NCBI GenBank assembly: GCA_938002955.1
Contig: CALLAA010000071.1
Coordinates: 1 to 64,000, forward strand
Reading direction: 5' to 3'
Length of the DNA: 64,000 nt
Source of the DNA: an uncultured Acidimicrobiales bacterium
GTDB lineage: Bacteria; Actinomycetota; Acidimicrobiia; Acidimicrobiales; SHLQ01
Shown: piece by piece, positions 1 through 9,944 of the stretch
How positions within the stretch are numbered: the first letter of the stretch is position 1
Layout: every line of letters begins with the position of its first letter
Translations under genes and position numbers: made by a program
The notes under the pieces: model-generated
What the model saw: the letters and a program-made list of their open reading frames with translations, nothing else
What the model was told of the DNA's origin: nothing
Database searches by the model: none

Positions 1-669
1 TTCGCTGCTCTCGACCCAGCGACCGGAGCTGCGCTCGATTGGGAGCCGGTTACGAACTCTCAAGAAGGCGTGCTCGAAATCACGCCGATCGATCGAGGCC
101 TCCTCGTTGGCCATGACCGTGATCTTGTCGGAGGCTTCTCCGTCGGTCGCCAGGCGTTCTTTGACTTCGGTGGCACGACGCCGGGATATGTTCCGCCCGT
201 CGTCACCGAGATCGACTGCACCGCCGTCGTGACCGCTGCCGGCAACGTCGACCTCACCTGGAACGAGATCCCCAGCGTCGCCACCTACGCCGTCCGCCGA
301 GACGGCAGCTGGCTTGCATCGGTCGACGACGAGTCGTACACCGACACAACCGCAGCCGTGGGACAACACACCTACGTCATCCGATACCGACTCGCCGGCG
401 ACACCATCAACACGACCTGCTCCCCCGACCCAATCACGATCGCACCCCAGCCCGTCGACGAGCTCACCTGCGACGCAACGGTTGTCGGCGACGGCGTTTC
501 GGTCGTGTCGAACTCGATCGGCGTCGACACCTATCAGGTCCGTCGTAACGGTGGCTGGATCGGCCAGACGGCCGGCCTGTCGTACGTCGACCCCGATGGC
601 ACCGAGGCCGACAGCTATCAGGTTCGGTATCGGCAGAACGGAACGACGACCACGGTCGATTGCGTCTGA
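1..669 (+). CDS. C-terminal part of a secreted/beta-propeller-like protein with two FN3-like modules (5' truncated by window edge)
   Basis: Frame 1 is open from base 1 (FAALDPATGAALDWEPVTNSQEGVLEITP...). Two similar modules follow: ATYAVRRDGSWLASVDDESYTDT...YVIRYR and DTYQVRRNGGWIGQTAGLSYVD...YQVRYR. Confidence 0.7.
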   Translation, partial: FAALDPATGAALDWEPVTNSQEGVLEITPIDRGLLVGHDRDLVGGFSVGRQAFFDFGGTTPGYVPPVVTEIDCTAVVTAAGNVDLTWNEIPSVATYAVRRDGSWLASVDDESYTDTTAAVGQHTYVIRYRLAGDTINTTCSPDPITIAPQPVDELTCDATVVGDGVSVVSNSIGVDTYQVRRNGGWIGQTAGLSYVDPDGTEADSYQVRYRQNGTTTTVDCV

Positions 670-721
670 CGCTGCGACGCTGAACCACGGACGGCGACCG
701 AATCCGTGGCACTCTGTGCAC

Positions 722-1447
722 ATGTCGCCGTTGCCCAAGCCTGACGCCGCTGTACAACTCGTCGTCTTCGACCTGATGGGCACGCTCATTACCGATGATG
801 GCGTGGTTCACCGGGCCTATGACCAGGCATTAGCTCAAGCGGGCATCGCGCCTGGATCGGACGCAGCCGCAGCGGCACGTGCGACGATCGATGCGTTGAG
901 AGGTCGACCGACCCTCGTGGTCCTCACCGAAGTTATCGGCGATGCCGTCATGGCCGAAGAAGCAACATGGGCGTTCGACGACAGCATTCTCGACTCGGTC
1001 TCGAACCTCGTCGAGGTCCCAGGAGCTGGCCGCGTGCTTCGCGACCTGCACAACAACGAGATTCTCACGGCGGTCACGACCAGCTTTACGCCAGAGGTGC
1101 GCAAGGCCGTCCTCGCCCACATGGGATGGACCGACAGTTTCGCCGCAACCCTTTCTGCCCATGGCGTACGACGAGGACACCCGGCCCCAGACCTGCTGCT
1201 GCACGCAATTCTGGATCTGCGGATCGACAGCGTTGCGCAGGTCGCCATCGTCGGCGATAGCGCGACCGACCTCGAGGCGGGCAACCGAGCCGGGGCCGGA
1301 CTGGTCGTTGGCGTCCGAAGCGGGGGCGCAACAGAATCAGATCTGCTCTCAGCGCCCCACACGCATCTGGTCGACTCGGTCGCCGACCTACCAGCGATCC
1401 TGCAGGCACCGCGTACCGACGGCCAGCGACGCACATCGGATCGCTAG
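722..1447 (+). CDS. HAD-superfamily hydrolase (phosphonatase-like)
   Basis: VVFDLMGTLITDD motif I (DxxGT), TTSF motif II, VGDSATDLEAG motif IV. ATG at 722 inside the longer ORF. Confidence 0.85.
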   Translation: MSPLPKPDAAVQLVVFDLMGTLITDDGVVHRAYDQALAQAGIAPGSDAAAAARATIDALRGRPTLVVLTEVIGDAVMAEEATWAFDDSILDSVSNLVEVPGAGRVLRDLHNNEILTAVTTSFTPEVRKAVLAHMGWTDSFAATLSAHGVRRGHPAPDLLLHAILDLRIDSVAQVAIVGDSATDLEAGNRAGAGLVVGVRSGGATESDLLSAPHTHLVDSVADLPAILQAPRTDGQRRTSDR

Positions 1448-1533
1448 TCCGGTTACACGACACGTTCGACGCAACTCCGACAGTCGAGTCGGGATCGGCA
1501 CGATGTCGGGTTCGTCACGCGGCATACTTGAGC

Positions 1534-2613
1534 ATGTCCGCAACGCTTCCGACCCCAGAACAGATCGCCGCTGCACCCAAGGTCCTTCTTCACGATCACC
1601 TCGACGGAGGGCTTCGCCCACAGACGGTCATCGACCTCGCTGACGAGACAGGATATGGCGCCCTTCCGACGACCGACCCGGCCGAGCTTGCCGAGTGGAT
1701 GAAGCGTGGTGCCGATCGCAAAGACCTCGTGTTGTACCTCGACACGTTCGCGCACACGACCGGAGTCATGCAGACCGCTGAGGCGCTCCACCGTGTGGCC
1801 CGGGAGTGCGCCGAAGACCTTGCTGCCGATGGCGTTGTATACGCCGAAGTCCGCTTTGCCCCTGAGCTTCACACCGAACAGGGCATGAGCATGGACGATG
1901 TGCTCGAGGCGGTCACGAGCGGGTTTGCCGACGGTAGCGACGGGACGCCGCTGACGATTCGTGCGATCTGCTCAGCCATGCGCCAGATGGACAAAAGCCT
2001 TGAGGTATCCCAACTCGCTGTTCGTTGGCGCGACCGGGGCGTTGTTGGCTTCGACATTGCCGGCCCAGAGAACGGCTTCCCTCCAGACGAGCACATGCTC
2101 GCATTCCAGTTCGCCGAGCGGGAGAACTTTCACTTCACAATCCACGCCGGCGAAGCGTACGGACCCAAGAGCATCTGGAAGGCACTGCAGTTCTGTGGAG
2201 CCGAACGTCTTGGCCATGGCGTGCGCATCATCGATGACATCGAGGTCTCGCCAGACGGCGAACCCCATCTCGGGCGTCTTGCGAACTACATCCGAGACCG
2301 GCGAATCCCGCTCGAGGTGTGTCCGTCTTCCAACCTGCACACCGGGGTGGTCGATGATCTTGCGGACCATCCAATCAAGCTGTTCAAGGATCTGAAGTTT
2401 CGCGTCACGCTGAACACCGACAATCGCTTGATGAGCGATATCTCCATGTCCAAAGAGATGCAGAACATGGTCGACGTGTTTGGCTGGGATCTTTTGGACA
2501 TGCAATGGCTCACCGTGAACGCCATGAAGAGCGCATTCCTGCCGTTCGATGAGCGTCTCGTCTTGATCAACGAGGTCATCAAGCCCGCGTATGTGACCCT
2601 GCGTGGAGCGTAA
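1534..2613 (+). CDS. add: Adenosine deaminase
   Basis: KVLLHDHLDGGLRP (HxH), HAGEAYGP, ERLGHGVRI, VCPSSNLHTG, LNTDNRLMS; full-length ADA family. ATG 1534 (TTG 1528 is an alternative). Confidence 0.92.
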   Translation: MSATLPTPEQIAAAPKVLLHDHLDGGLRPQTVIDLADETGYGALPTTDPAELAEWMKRGADRKDLVLYLDTFAHTTGVMQTAEALHRVARECAEDLAADGVVYAEVRFAPELHTEQGMSMDDVLEAVTSGFADGSDGTPLTIRAICSAMRQMDKSLEVSQLAVRWRDRGVVGFDIAGPENGFPPDEHMLAFQFAERENFHFTIHAGEAYGPKSIWKALQFCGAERLGHGVRIIDDIEVSPDGEPHLGRLANYIRDRRIPLEVCPSSNLHTGVVDDLADHPIKLFKDLKFRVTLNTDNRLMSDISMSKEMQNMVDVFGWDLLDMQWLTVNAMKSAFLPFDERLVLINEVIKPAYVTLRGA

Positions 2614-2616
2614 ACG

Positions 2617-3525
2617 TTAACCGCCGGTTCCGACCAGGAGCGCCGTACCGACGAAGGCTACGAGGGCACCGATCCACGAGCCGACGCCTGGGCGTTCCTT
2701 CGTGGCCATCCACAGCAGCGGCAACATCATGATCGGAGTGGTTGCGGACAAGATCGTGGCTGGGCCGATTGGGCCGTTCTTGAACGAGTCGAGAAGTAGC
2801 GTCATCCCGATCACCATCGCCATTGCTGCCGAGAGGCCGAGGATGGCCCAGTATCGCAGGGTCATCGGTGCGCGGTTCTCGCTCTGGGCCATCTTGTCGA
2901 GCGGCCGTGCAAAGATCCAGAGCAGTGGTGTTGCGATCAGGACCCGACTCGCTGACACGGTCCACGTCGAGGCCCCAGCGTCGAAGACAGGGTCGATCAA
3001 GATGGCGCCGATGGCCTGACCGAGCGCACCGAGCAGCGCCCAGCCAAAGGCGGTGAGCGGATTGCCGACGATTGTTTCGAACCGGTGGACCTGACCGGGC
3101 TTATTGCCGAAGAACACGGCTAAGAGCACACCGATGACGATCAGCACGGTGCCGAGAACACCGAGCGCTGTCCACTCCTCATCGAGTATGACGACTCCGA
3201 TGATCGCCGCCATAGGTGCATTGGTCGTGAACACCATGGAGGTTCGCCGCGGACCAAAGCGAGCAAAGGCGGTGAACAGTGCAGCGTCGCCAATGAGCAG
3301 GCCCACAACCGCGGAGCCGACGAGGAAGGCAACGGATCGCCCGTCGAGAGGCAGGCTCGACCAATCGCCAAAGATCGACGCAACGATGAACAGCAGTGCC
3401 GAGGCGACGACCATGCGTAGGCGGGTGAAGCGTGGCCCACCGAGTTCTCGACTGGGCGTCGCTGCCACAAGACCGCTCAGGGCCCAGAAGAAGGCCGCAC
3501 CGAGTGCGGCGACCTGATACGGCAT
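2617..3525 (-). CDS. EamA/DMT-family transporter
   Basis: About 10 hydrophobic segments in two repeats, EamA-like (ALGAAFFWALSGLVA; ALLGALGQAIGAIL). Confidence 0.85.
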   Translation of the reverse strand: MPYQVAALGAAFFWALSGLVAATPSRELGGPRFTRLRMVVASALLFIVASIFGDWSSLPLDGRSVAFLVGSAVVGLLIGDAALFTAFARFGPRRTSMVFTTNAPMAAIIGVVILDEEWTALGVLGTVLIVIGVLLAVFFGNKPGQVHRFETIVGNPLTAFGWALLGALGQAIGAILIDPVFDAGASTWTVSASRVLIATPLLWIFARPLDKMAQSENRAPMTLRYWAILGLSAAMAMVIGMTLLLDSFKNGPIGPATILSATTPIMMLPLLWMATKERPGVGSWIGALVAFVGTALLVGTGG

Positions 3526-3607
3526 TGGGGCAACGCTATCGGGAGCGCCCGGGCACGGGATGGGGCCCGCTCCGTTACCGATCCGCGCCGCTTGCTAGCG
3601 TCGCCAC

Positions 3608-5362
3608 ATGTTCGAGATCACCTCACCGTTGATTGGCACGATCCTCCAGCTCACAGATGTCGGCACGATCGTCCCCGCTGGCGCTCCGCTAGCGGTTCTC
3701 GAATCGATGAAGATGGAGCACTTCGTGACCGCCGAGACGCCCGTGGAAATCGTCGAGCATCGAAGCGAAGTCGGTGCCGCTGTCGCTGCGGGCGATGTGC
3801 TGTTCATGGTGGCGACCGCCGAGGCAGAGCCTGAGAGTGCTGGCGACAGCACCGATGAGCCTCGGCTGGCGTTCGATCACATCCTGGAGCGACGGGCATT
3901 GGGACACGATGCTGCCCGGCCCGACGCGGTTGCGAAGCGACATGGCCGCGGACATCGAACCGCTCGGGAGAACATCGCTGACCTCATCGACGACGGTAGT
4001 TTCGTCGAGTACGGCCCTCTCGCGATTGCAGCTCAGCGACGACGACGCGATATCGATGAGCTCATCGCACGCACTCCAGCTGACGGACTTGTCGGCGGTG
4101 TTGCGACGGTGAACGCGGAGCACTTCGGGATCGACTCAACCGGCTGCGTCGTTGCGTCCTACGACTACATGGTGCTCGCCGGTACCCAGGGAATGGTCAA
4201 CCATCGCAAGAAGGATCGGCTCTTCGAACTCGCCGAGAAGAAGCGGCTGCCGATCGTGATGTACACCGAGGGCGGGGGTGGCCGACCGGGCGACACCGAC
4301 ATGCCCGGCGTCAGCTGGCTCGACTGTTTGGCGTTCGCGCTCTTCGGCAAACTCGCTGGCAGCGTTCCGCTCATCGGCGTGAACTCTGGATACTGCTTCG
4401 CTGGCAACGCAGCGTTGCTCGGTACCTGCGATGTCGTGATTGCGACCGAAGACTCAAATATTGGCATGGCAGGACCCGCGATGATCGAGGGTGGCGGGCT
4501 CGGCACGTTCGCTCCGACCGAGATCGGCCCAATCGACGCCCACGCGAGCAATGGCGTCGTAGACATCGCCGTATCGGATGAAGCTGAAGCGACGAGAGTG
4601 GCCAAGATCCTCCTCGGTATGACGCAAGGAAACCTCGCCGACTGGACGGCGCCAGACCCGCAGCTGGCCCGCGATGCCGTGCCGGCGAATCGCAAGCAGG
4701 TCTATGACATGCACGATGCGCTTGGGTCTATCGTCGACGCGGACACCCTGATCGAGCTTCGTCCGAGCTGGAACCCGGGAATGATCACCGCATTTGCCCG
4801 TGTCGAGGGGCGGCCGGTTGCGATCATTGCGAACAACCCCCTGCACCTGTCGGGGGCGATCGATCACGGTGGCGCCACCAAGAGCGCGGAGTTCATGCAG
4901 CTCGCCGACAGCTGGGGAATTCCCTTGCTCTTTGTATGTGACACCCCCGGTTTCATGGTCGGGCCGGACTCCGATGCAGAGGGCCTCCCACGAAGCGCCG
5001 GCGCCCTGTTTCGGATCGGAGCGAACCTCTCGGTTCCCTTTGCCACCGTCATCACCAGAAAGGGATATGGCCTCGGGGCCCAAGCAATGGCGGGCGGCGG
5101 CTTTAAGGAGCCACTGTTTACCGTCAGCTGGCCCACCGGCGAATTCGGCCCGATGGGTCTCGAAGGAGCCGTCCAGCTCGGGTTCGCGCGAGAGCTCAGC
5201 GCTGCCGCCGAGGGGCCAGAGCGCGACGCGCTCTACGAGAAGTTGGTCGACACCATGTACGAGCTCGGGAGCGCAGCGAACGTGGCGTCACATTTTGAGA
5301 TCGACGATGCGATCGATCCGGCCGAAACTCGGCGCTGGATTTCTACGCTGCTGCTTCGGTAG
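3608..5362 (+). CDS. Biotin carboxyl carrier domain fused to acyl-CoA carboxylase carboxyltransferase (BCCP-CT)
   Basis: N-terminal biotinyl motif LESMKMEHF; C-terminal carboxyltransferase signatures (GGGGRPGDTD, NSGYCFAGNAALLGTCDVVIAT, CDTPGFMVG, FGPMGLEGAVQLGF). No biotin carboxylase domain in the ORF. Confidence 0.88.
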   Translation: MFEITSPLIGTILQLTDVGTIVPAGAPLAVLESMKMEHFVTAETPVEIVEHRSEVGAAVAAGDVLFMVATAEAEPESAGDSTDEPRLAFDHILERRALGHDAARPDAVAKRHGRGHRTARENIADLIDDGSFVEYGPLAIAAQRRRRDIDELIARTPADGLVGGVATVNAEHFGIDSTGCVVASYDYMVLAGTQGMVNHRKKDRLFELAEKKRLPIVMYTEGGGGRPGDTDMPGVSWLDCLAFALFGKLAGSVPLIGVNSGYCFAGNAALLGTCDVVIATEDSNIGMAGPAMIEGGGLGTFAPTEIGPIDAHASNGVVDIAVSDEAEATRVAKILLGMTQGNLADWTAPDPQLARDAVPANRKQVYDMHDALGSIVDADTLIELRPSWNPGMITAFARVEGRPVAIIANNPLHLSGAIDHGGATKSAEFMQLADSWGIPLLFVCDTPGFMVGPDSDAEGLPRSAGALFRIGANLSVPFATVITRKGYGLGAQAMAGGGFKEPLFTVSWPTGEFGPMGLEGAVQLGFARELSAAAEGPERDALYEKLVDTMYELGSAANVASHFEIDDAIDPAETRRWISTLLLR

Positions 5363-5579
5363 GAGCGTCTGCCCGAGCGCCAGCGGTAACGACGGCGTGC
5401 ATCTCCTTGATGGCGGTGCTGCCGGTCGTGCAGTGCCTCCACGGCATCACGGCATGAATGGCACAACACCAGGCAGCCTTGAGCAGCTTGGCGGACATGC
5501 CTGCGGCAAAGCGCATGTGTTCGAAATATGTTTCGTCGACCGACGCTGGATGCTCGGTGAACTTCCCCCGGATACTCAT
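5343..5579 (-). CDS. DUF6356-like small protein
   Basis: MSIRGKFTEHPASVDETYFEHMRFAAG...CAIHAVMPWRHCTTGSTAIKEMH resembles the FTEHPASVxETYxEHM family. Overlaps the end of the convergent carboxylase by 20 bp. Confidence 0.7.
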   Translation of the reverse strand: MSIRGKFTEHPASVDETYFEHMRFAAGMSAKLLKAAWCCAIHAVMPWRHCTTGSTAIKEMHAVVTAGARADAPTEAAA

Positions 5580-5606
5580 GAACGTACGGTACGCGACGCC
5601 GACTAG

Positions 5607-5622
5607 ATATTGGTCGCAATAT
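5607..5622. promoter_or_regulatory. Inverted repeat ATATTG-GTCG-CAATAT in the DUF6356/Lrp divergent promoter
   Basis: Perfect 6-bp arms with 4-bp spacer. Confidence 0.55.
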
Positions 5623-5653
5623 TCACTGGCAAATAGCCGCTTGGGCACCCATA

Positions 5654-5685
5654 CTGTTCTAGCGAACTATCTTTTCGCAGAACAG
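5654..5685. promoter_or_regulatory. Inverted repeat CTGTTCT(A)GCGAA - 7 nt - TTCGCAGAACAG ahead of the Lrp gene
   Basis: 12-bp arms with a single bulged A, ending 9 bp before the ATG. Confidence 0.7.
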
Positions 5686-5694
5686 GATTCCACC

Positions 5695-6153
5695 ATGGAC
5701 GAAATCGACAAGCAGATCGTGCAATTACTGCAGGCCGACGCGTCCACCTCGGTCCGCGATATTGCCGACACTGTTGGCCTCACCGCGACGCCGTGTTGGC
5801 GGCGAATTCAGAACCTTGAGCGATCCGGGGTGATCTCCGGGCGGGTCGCACTCGTCGACCCGCTGGCGGTCAATCTCTCGCTCACGGCGCTCGTTCTCAT
5901 TCGCACGAACGAACACAATGCGGACTGGACCGCACGGTTCCTCGAAACCGTCGAACGATTCGACGAGGTGATCGAGGCATACCGCACAAGCGGCGAACTC
6001 GACTACATGCTCAAGGTCGTCGTCCCCGATATGGCAGCGTTCGACCAGTTCTACCTTCGCCTCATCGAATACATCGATCTCTACGACGTGCGTAGCACCT
6101 TTGTGATGGAGGAGATGAAACGCACCACTGCGCTCCCCCTCAGCTACGCGTAG
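5695..6153 (+). CDS. Lrp/AsnC-family transcriptional regulator
   Basis: MDEIDKQIVQLLQADASTSVRDIADTVGLTATPCWRRIQNLERSGVI HTH, then an AsnC ligand-binding domain. Confidence 0.92.
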   Translation: MDEIDKQIVQLLQADASTSVRDIADTVGLTATPCWRRIQNLERSGVISGRVALVDPLAVNLSLTALVLIRTNEHNADWTARFLETVERFDEVIEAYRTSGELDYMLKVVVPDMAAFDQFYLRLIEYIDLYDVRSTFVMEEMKRTTALPLSYA

Positions 6154-6155
6154 CG

Positions 6156-6890
6156 CTAGGTCTGTGCGAGCGCAGCGCCGACAATACCGGCGCGGTTCAG
6201 CATCTTGGCCGCAACGATCGGCGTGCGGACATCGTCGAGATATTCTTCGAATCGATCGAACTGCTTACTGATACCTCCGCCGAGTACGAACAGCTTGGGC
6301 CAAAAGAGCTTCTCGATCTCCATCATGACGCTCTCGAGTTCCTTACCCCAGTCCTTGAATGACAGGTCCTTTTCGTCCTTCGCCCGGGAGGACGCTCGTT
6401 CTTCGGCGATCTTGCCGTCCATCATCAGGTGACCAAACTCGGTATTCGGGACGAGCTTGCCATCGATGATCACCGCCGATCCAATGCCCGTGCCGAGCGT
6501 TAGCAAAATGACCGTGCCAGGGATGCCCTCACCGGCGCCGAACCGCGCTTCCGCGAGGCCCGCAGCATCGGCGTCGTTGATAACGGCAACGTCACACCCG
6601 CTGGCTTCGGTGAACACCTTGTCGCCATCGACATTCACCCAGGACTTATGCAAGTTGGCAGCGGTGCGTACAACACCGTGCTGGATCACGCCCGGGAAGC
6701 CAACGCCCACAGGCCCGGTCCAGTCAAAGTGCTCGGTCAGTTGACGGACCACATCGGCCATTGCCTCAGGCGTTGCTGGTTTCGGTGTCGGAATCCGGAA
6801 CTTGTCCGACATGATCTCGCCAGTATCTGTCTCGACCTCGGCTGCCTTCATGCCCGATCCACCGATATCGATTCCAAGTACCCGGGTCAC
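6156..6890 (-). CDS. ppgK: Polyphosphate glucokinase (ROK family)
   Basis: [71 protein letters not shown]. Confidence 0.92.
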   Translation of the reverse strand: MTRVLGIDIGGSGMKAAEVETDTGEIMSDKFRIPTPKPATPEAMADVVRQLTEHFDWTGPVGVGFPGVIQHGVVRTAANLHKSWVNVDGDKVFTEASGCDVAVINDADAAGLAEARFGAGEGIPGTVILLTLGTGIGSAVIIDGKLVPNTEFGHLMMDGKIAEERASSRAKDEKDLSFKDWGKELESVMMEIEKLFWPKLFVLGGGISKQFDRFEEYLDDVRTPIVAAKMLNRAGIVGAALAQT

Positions 6891-6964
6891 GTTCGCCTAA
6901 CTCCTCTAAAACTGGCTGTAGCGGACGGTCGATACCGTCCGCTACAGGCTACGCGTTTTCTGGA

Positions 6965-8326
6965 CTAGTTCGGCGAGGCTTCGGTCGCCGGGATTTCAGG
7001 TGCCGAGATCTGCTCGGGAGCAGACTCCGACGTGGTTGGCAGCGCGGGTTGACCGGAGTCGCCGCCGCCTTCCATCTTTGTGCGCAGTGGACCCATGATG
7101 TCGACGCCTGTGGCCGTCTCGATCTGCTCGGCGATCGCAATCACCGACGCCGGAAGCTGCTTGGCGATACCTGGGAGAGCTTGACCATCGCCGCCGGCGT
7201 CGATCACCGTCATCTTGTCGATGTCGATGCCGTTCACGGTGGAGACGATCTCGCTGATCAGTTCTGGCAACATGTTGAGCACGAAGATGTCGTGAGCATC
7301 GTCACCTGCAGCCTGGTACTGAGCCGTAAGCCGCTGGAAGACCTCGACCTGAGCTGCACCTTCCTCAACAATGTGCGCAGCGTCGGCACGTGCCTGCAAC
7401 TGGCGGGCCTCGAGATCAGCCTGTGCGGGAAGTACGACGTCGGCCTGGAGACGACGGCGCTCGAGTTCGATTCGTTCGAGCTCGAGCTCCTGCTGGGCAA
7501 CAGCGTTTGCCTTCTCACCGGCTACTCGCGCCTCGGCCTCTGAAGCGAGCGCGACACCATCGAGCTCAGCGCTACGAACACGGAGCAGGTTCTGCTCTTC
7601 GACGATCTGACGCTCGGCTTGGGCACGGGCGATCTGGGCACGCTGTTGAGCTTCGGCCTCAGCCTGCTCCGCCTCGGCCTGCTTCTCTGCTTCGGTGACA
7701 CGAGCGGACTTCAACACGTCGGCGGTACGACGACGGCCGACCGCATCGAGATACCCAACTTCATCGGTGACGTTCTGAATCTTCAGCACGTCGAGCTCTA
7801 GACCAAGGGTCTTAATGTCGTCGTCGGCCTCTTCGATGAGCACCTGGGAGAATTTGAGGCGGTCTTCGTTGACCTCTTCTGGTGTCAGCGTCGCCAATAC
7901 GCCACGAAGGTTTGCTTCGAGGGTTTCCTTAGCGATCTGGGCGATCGACTGATGTGGCACGTTGAGGAAGCGCTCAACGGAGTTGGCAAGCAACGAGTCG
8001 TTGCTCGACACCTTGACATTTGCGATGCCTTGGACGTTGAGCGGGATTGCGCCCTTCGAGTACGCATTAAGGACCGAGACCTCCAACGGAATGTTGTTGA
8101 GGTCCATCCATGACACCTGCTCGAGCAGTGGGATCCGGAGCGTACGTCCGCCCTTGACGGTCCGGTAGCCGAGCTTTCGGCCGTCGGCTGTCACCTTGTT
8201 GCTACGTCCACCCGAGATGATGGCCACCCGGTTCGGCGGACAGATGATGATCAGGCTCTTGACGACGAAGATCGCGACGATCACCGCCAAGGCAATCAAG
8301 ATTCCTAGGATCGCTGCAAATGTCAT
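6965..8326 (-). CDS. Flotillin/SPFH-domain membrane protein
   Basis: N-terminal TM, then SPFH domain (CPPNRVAIISGG..., VNAY...IPLNVQGIANVKVSS) and long Ala/Glu/Gln-rich helices. Confidence 0.9.
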   Translation of the reverse strand: MTFAAILGILIALAVIVAIFVVKSLIIICPPNRVAIISGGRSNKVTADGRKLGYRTVKGGRTLRIPLLEQVSWMDLNNIPLEVSVLNAYSKGAIPLNVQGIANVKVSSNDSLLANSVERFLNVPHQSIAQIAKETLEANLRGVLATLTPEEVNEDRLKFSQVLIEEADDDIKTLGLELDVLKIQNVTDEVGYLDAVGRRRTADVLKSARVTEAEKQAEAEQAEAEAQQRAQIARAQAERQIVEEQNLLRVRSAELDGVALASEAEARVAGEKANAVAQQELELERIELERRRLQADVVLPAQADLEARQLQARADAAHIVEEGAAQVEVFQRLTAQYQAAGDDAHDIFVLNMLPELISEIVSTVNGIDIDKMTVIDAGGDGQALPGIAKQLPASVIAIAEQIETATGVDIMGPLRTKMEGGGDSGQPALPTTSESAPEQISAPEIPATEASPN

Positions 8327-8395
8327 GTATTACCCCTTTCGGCCGAAGCCGCCTACATCGTTCAGACGTACTGAACGAAATCTGAGTGCCGAGCG

Positions 8396-9034
8396 TTAAT
8401 CCGTCAGTTCCGGATCGACTGCCATGACCTTGGCTACGCCATTGGCCATCTCGACGATTACTACTTGTTCTCCACGTGCAAATGTCGTGTCTATAGCGTC
8501 CTCGACAGAGCCAGCCGTGAGCTGTACTCGCTCATCGCCGGTATCGAGCCATACCCGGCCGCGCTTGCCAGCGTCGATCGGAACGCTGACCGTCGCCATG
8601 CGACCTTCGAGTTGTCGATCGGTGAGTTGACTGTCTGATTCGGTGTTGCGAAGGAAGCTGAAGAAGGCGGTGTTGATGAATGCTGAGGTCACGCCGACGA
8701 TGACGGCGAGGATGATCGTGGCGATGAATCCGACGCTGAAGACGGTTCCGAGGATGCCGCCGATTCCAAAGAAGGCCAAGAAGAACGTGTACGAGCTGAC
8801 CGGAATGCGGCGGAAGAGCGCCGTGAGGTCGCCAACGCCATGGGCTCCTATGTCGGCGTCGCCGACGTCCATACCTCCGTCGACATCGAGCCCTGCGTCG
8901 ACGCCCGCGTCGAAGTCGCCATCGAGGTCGAACCCGGCATCGCCAACGTCAGCTTCAGCATCGGTACCGCCGAGAGCGAACATCGCGAGCAACGGAACTC
9001 CGAGTGCCGCACAGAAGATATACAACGCCAACAT
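8396..9034 (-). CDS. NfeD/YqiJ-like OB-fold membrane protein, flotillin partner
   Basis: TM segments, C-terminal OB-like domain (EGRMATVSVPIDAGKRGRVWLDTGDERVQLTA...FARGEQVVIVEMANGVAKVMAVD), downstream of the flotillin operon position; Asp/Gly-rich N-terminal loop. Confidence 0.8.
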   Translation of the reverse strand: MLALYIFCAALGVPLLAMFALGGTDAEADVGDAGFDLDGDFDAGVDAGLDVDGGMDVGDADIGAHGVGDLTALFRRIPVSSYTFFLAFFGIGGILGTVFSVGFIATIILAVIVGVTSAFINTAFFSFLRNTESDSQLTDRQLEGRMATVSVPIDAGKRGRVWLDTGDERVQLTAGSVEDAIDTTFARGEQVVIVEMANGVAKVMAVDPELTD

Positions 9035-9200
9035 GAACTAATTCTAGTCCTTCCCACCTCGTCAGGTAGCCGGTGCAACCAAACCGGCACCTTGGTCATT
9101 CCCCGGCAAAAATCTCTGCTTGGCAAGCGGCACTTCCTGCCAACAAATATGACAGATTGATGACGGAAGCGATCGAGATGAATCCGGTTACTCTGAGCGG

Positions 9201-9893
9201 ATGCGTCCACTCATTGGTATCACCGGTAGACAGCTGCTGTACGGGTCGGTGGAGGGTTGCCCGCCCCTGCTTGCCAACGCTGGTTTGGACATCGTGCTCA
9301 CCGACTATGTTGACGCGGTCCTGGCCTCGGGCGGCCTGCCGGTCCATCTGCCAATGTCGGTCGACCCAGACGAGTTCGCTGGACGGCTCGATGGGCTCAT
9401 CTTGACCGGTGGAGCCGACATCGATCCTGCGATTTACGGAGAGGTTCCGGACCCGTCGGTTGAAACGCCAGATCCGAACCGCGATGCCTTTGAGCTCGCA
9501 ATGGCTCGCATCGCCATCGAAACGTCTATGCCAACGCTCGGGATCTGTCGTGGGATCCAGGTTCTGAACGTCGCGGCGGGTGGTTCGCTGATCCAGCACC
9601 GCCCCGAGCACGCTCGTTACGACTCCGCTCCCGACGCCGATGTCCACTCGGTGGTGCTCGAACCCGACAGCATCGCTGGAGCCGCATATGGCGTCGACAA
9701 GAACGTCAACAGCTTTCACCACCAGGTGGTGGGCGAAGTCGGCGCGGGCATCCGGGTCGTGGGTCGAGCAAGCGACGGCGATGTCGAGGCGATCGAATTC
9801 GACGGCAAACCAATCGTCGGAATCCAATGGCACCCCGAGATGTACCGCCAGCAAGACCCAATCTTCGACTGGCTCGTAGCCGCAGCGGGTTAG
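9201..9893 (+). CDS. Gamma-glutamyl-gamma-aminobutyrate hydrolase-like (peptidase C26)
   Basis: LTGGADIDPAIYGE, GICRGIQVLNVAAGG nucleophile elbow, SFHHQVV, GIQWHPEM. Confidence 0.9.
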   Translation: MRPLIGITGRQLLYGSVEGCPPLLANAGLDIVLTDYVDAVLASGGLPVHLPMSVDPDEFAGRLDGLILTGGADIDPAIYGEVPDPSVETPDPNRDAFELAMARIAIETSMPTLGICRGIQVLNVAAGGSLIQHRPEHARYDSAPDADVHSVVLEPDSIAGAAYGVDKNVNSFHHQVVGEVGAGIRVVGRASDGDVEAIEFDGKPIVGIQWHPEMYRQQDPIFDWLVAAAG

Positions 9894-9944
9894 TGCTGCT
9901 CAAGATCGGCGCGTAGCCCGGGCGGTTCCCGGTATTTTCCCACG

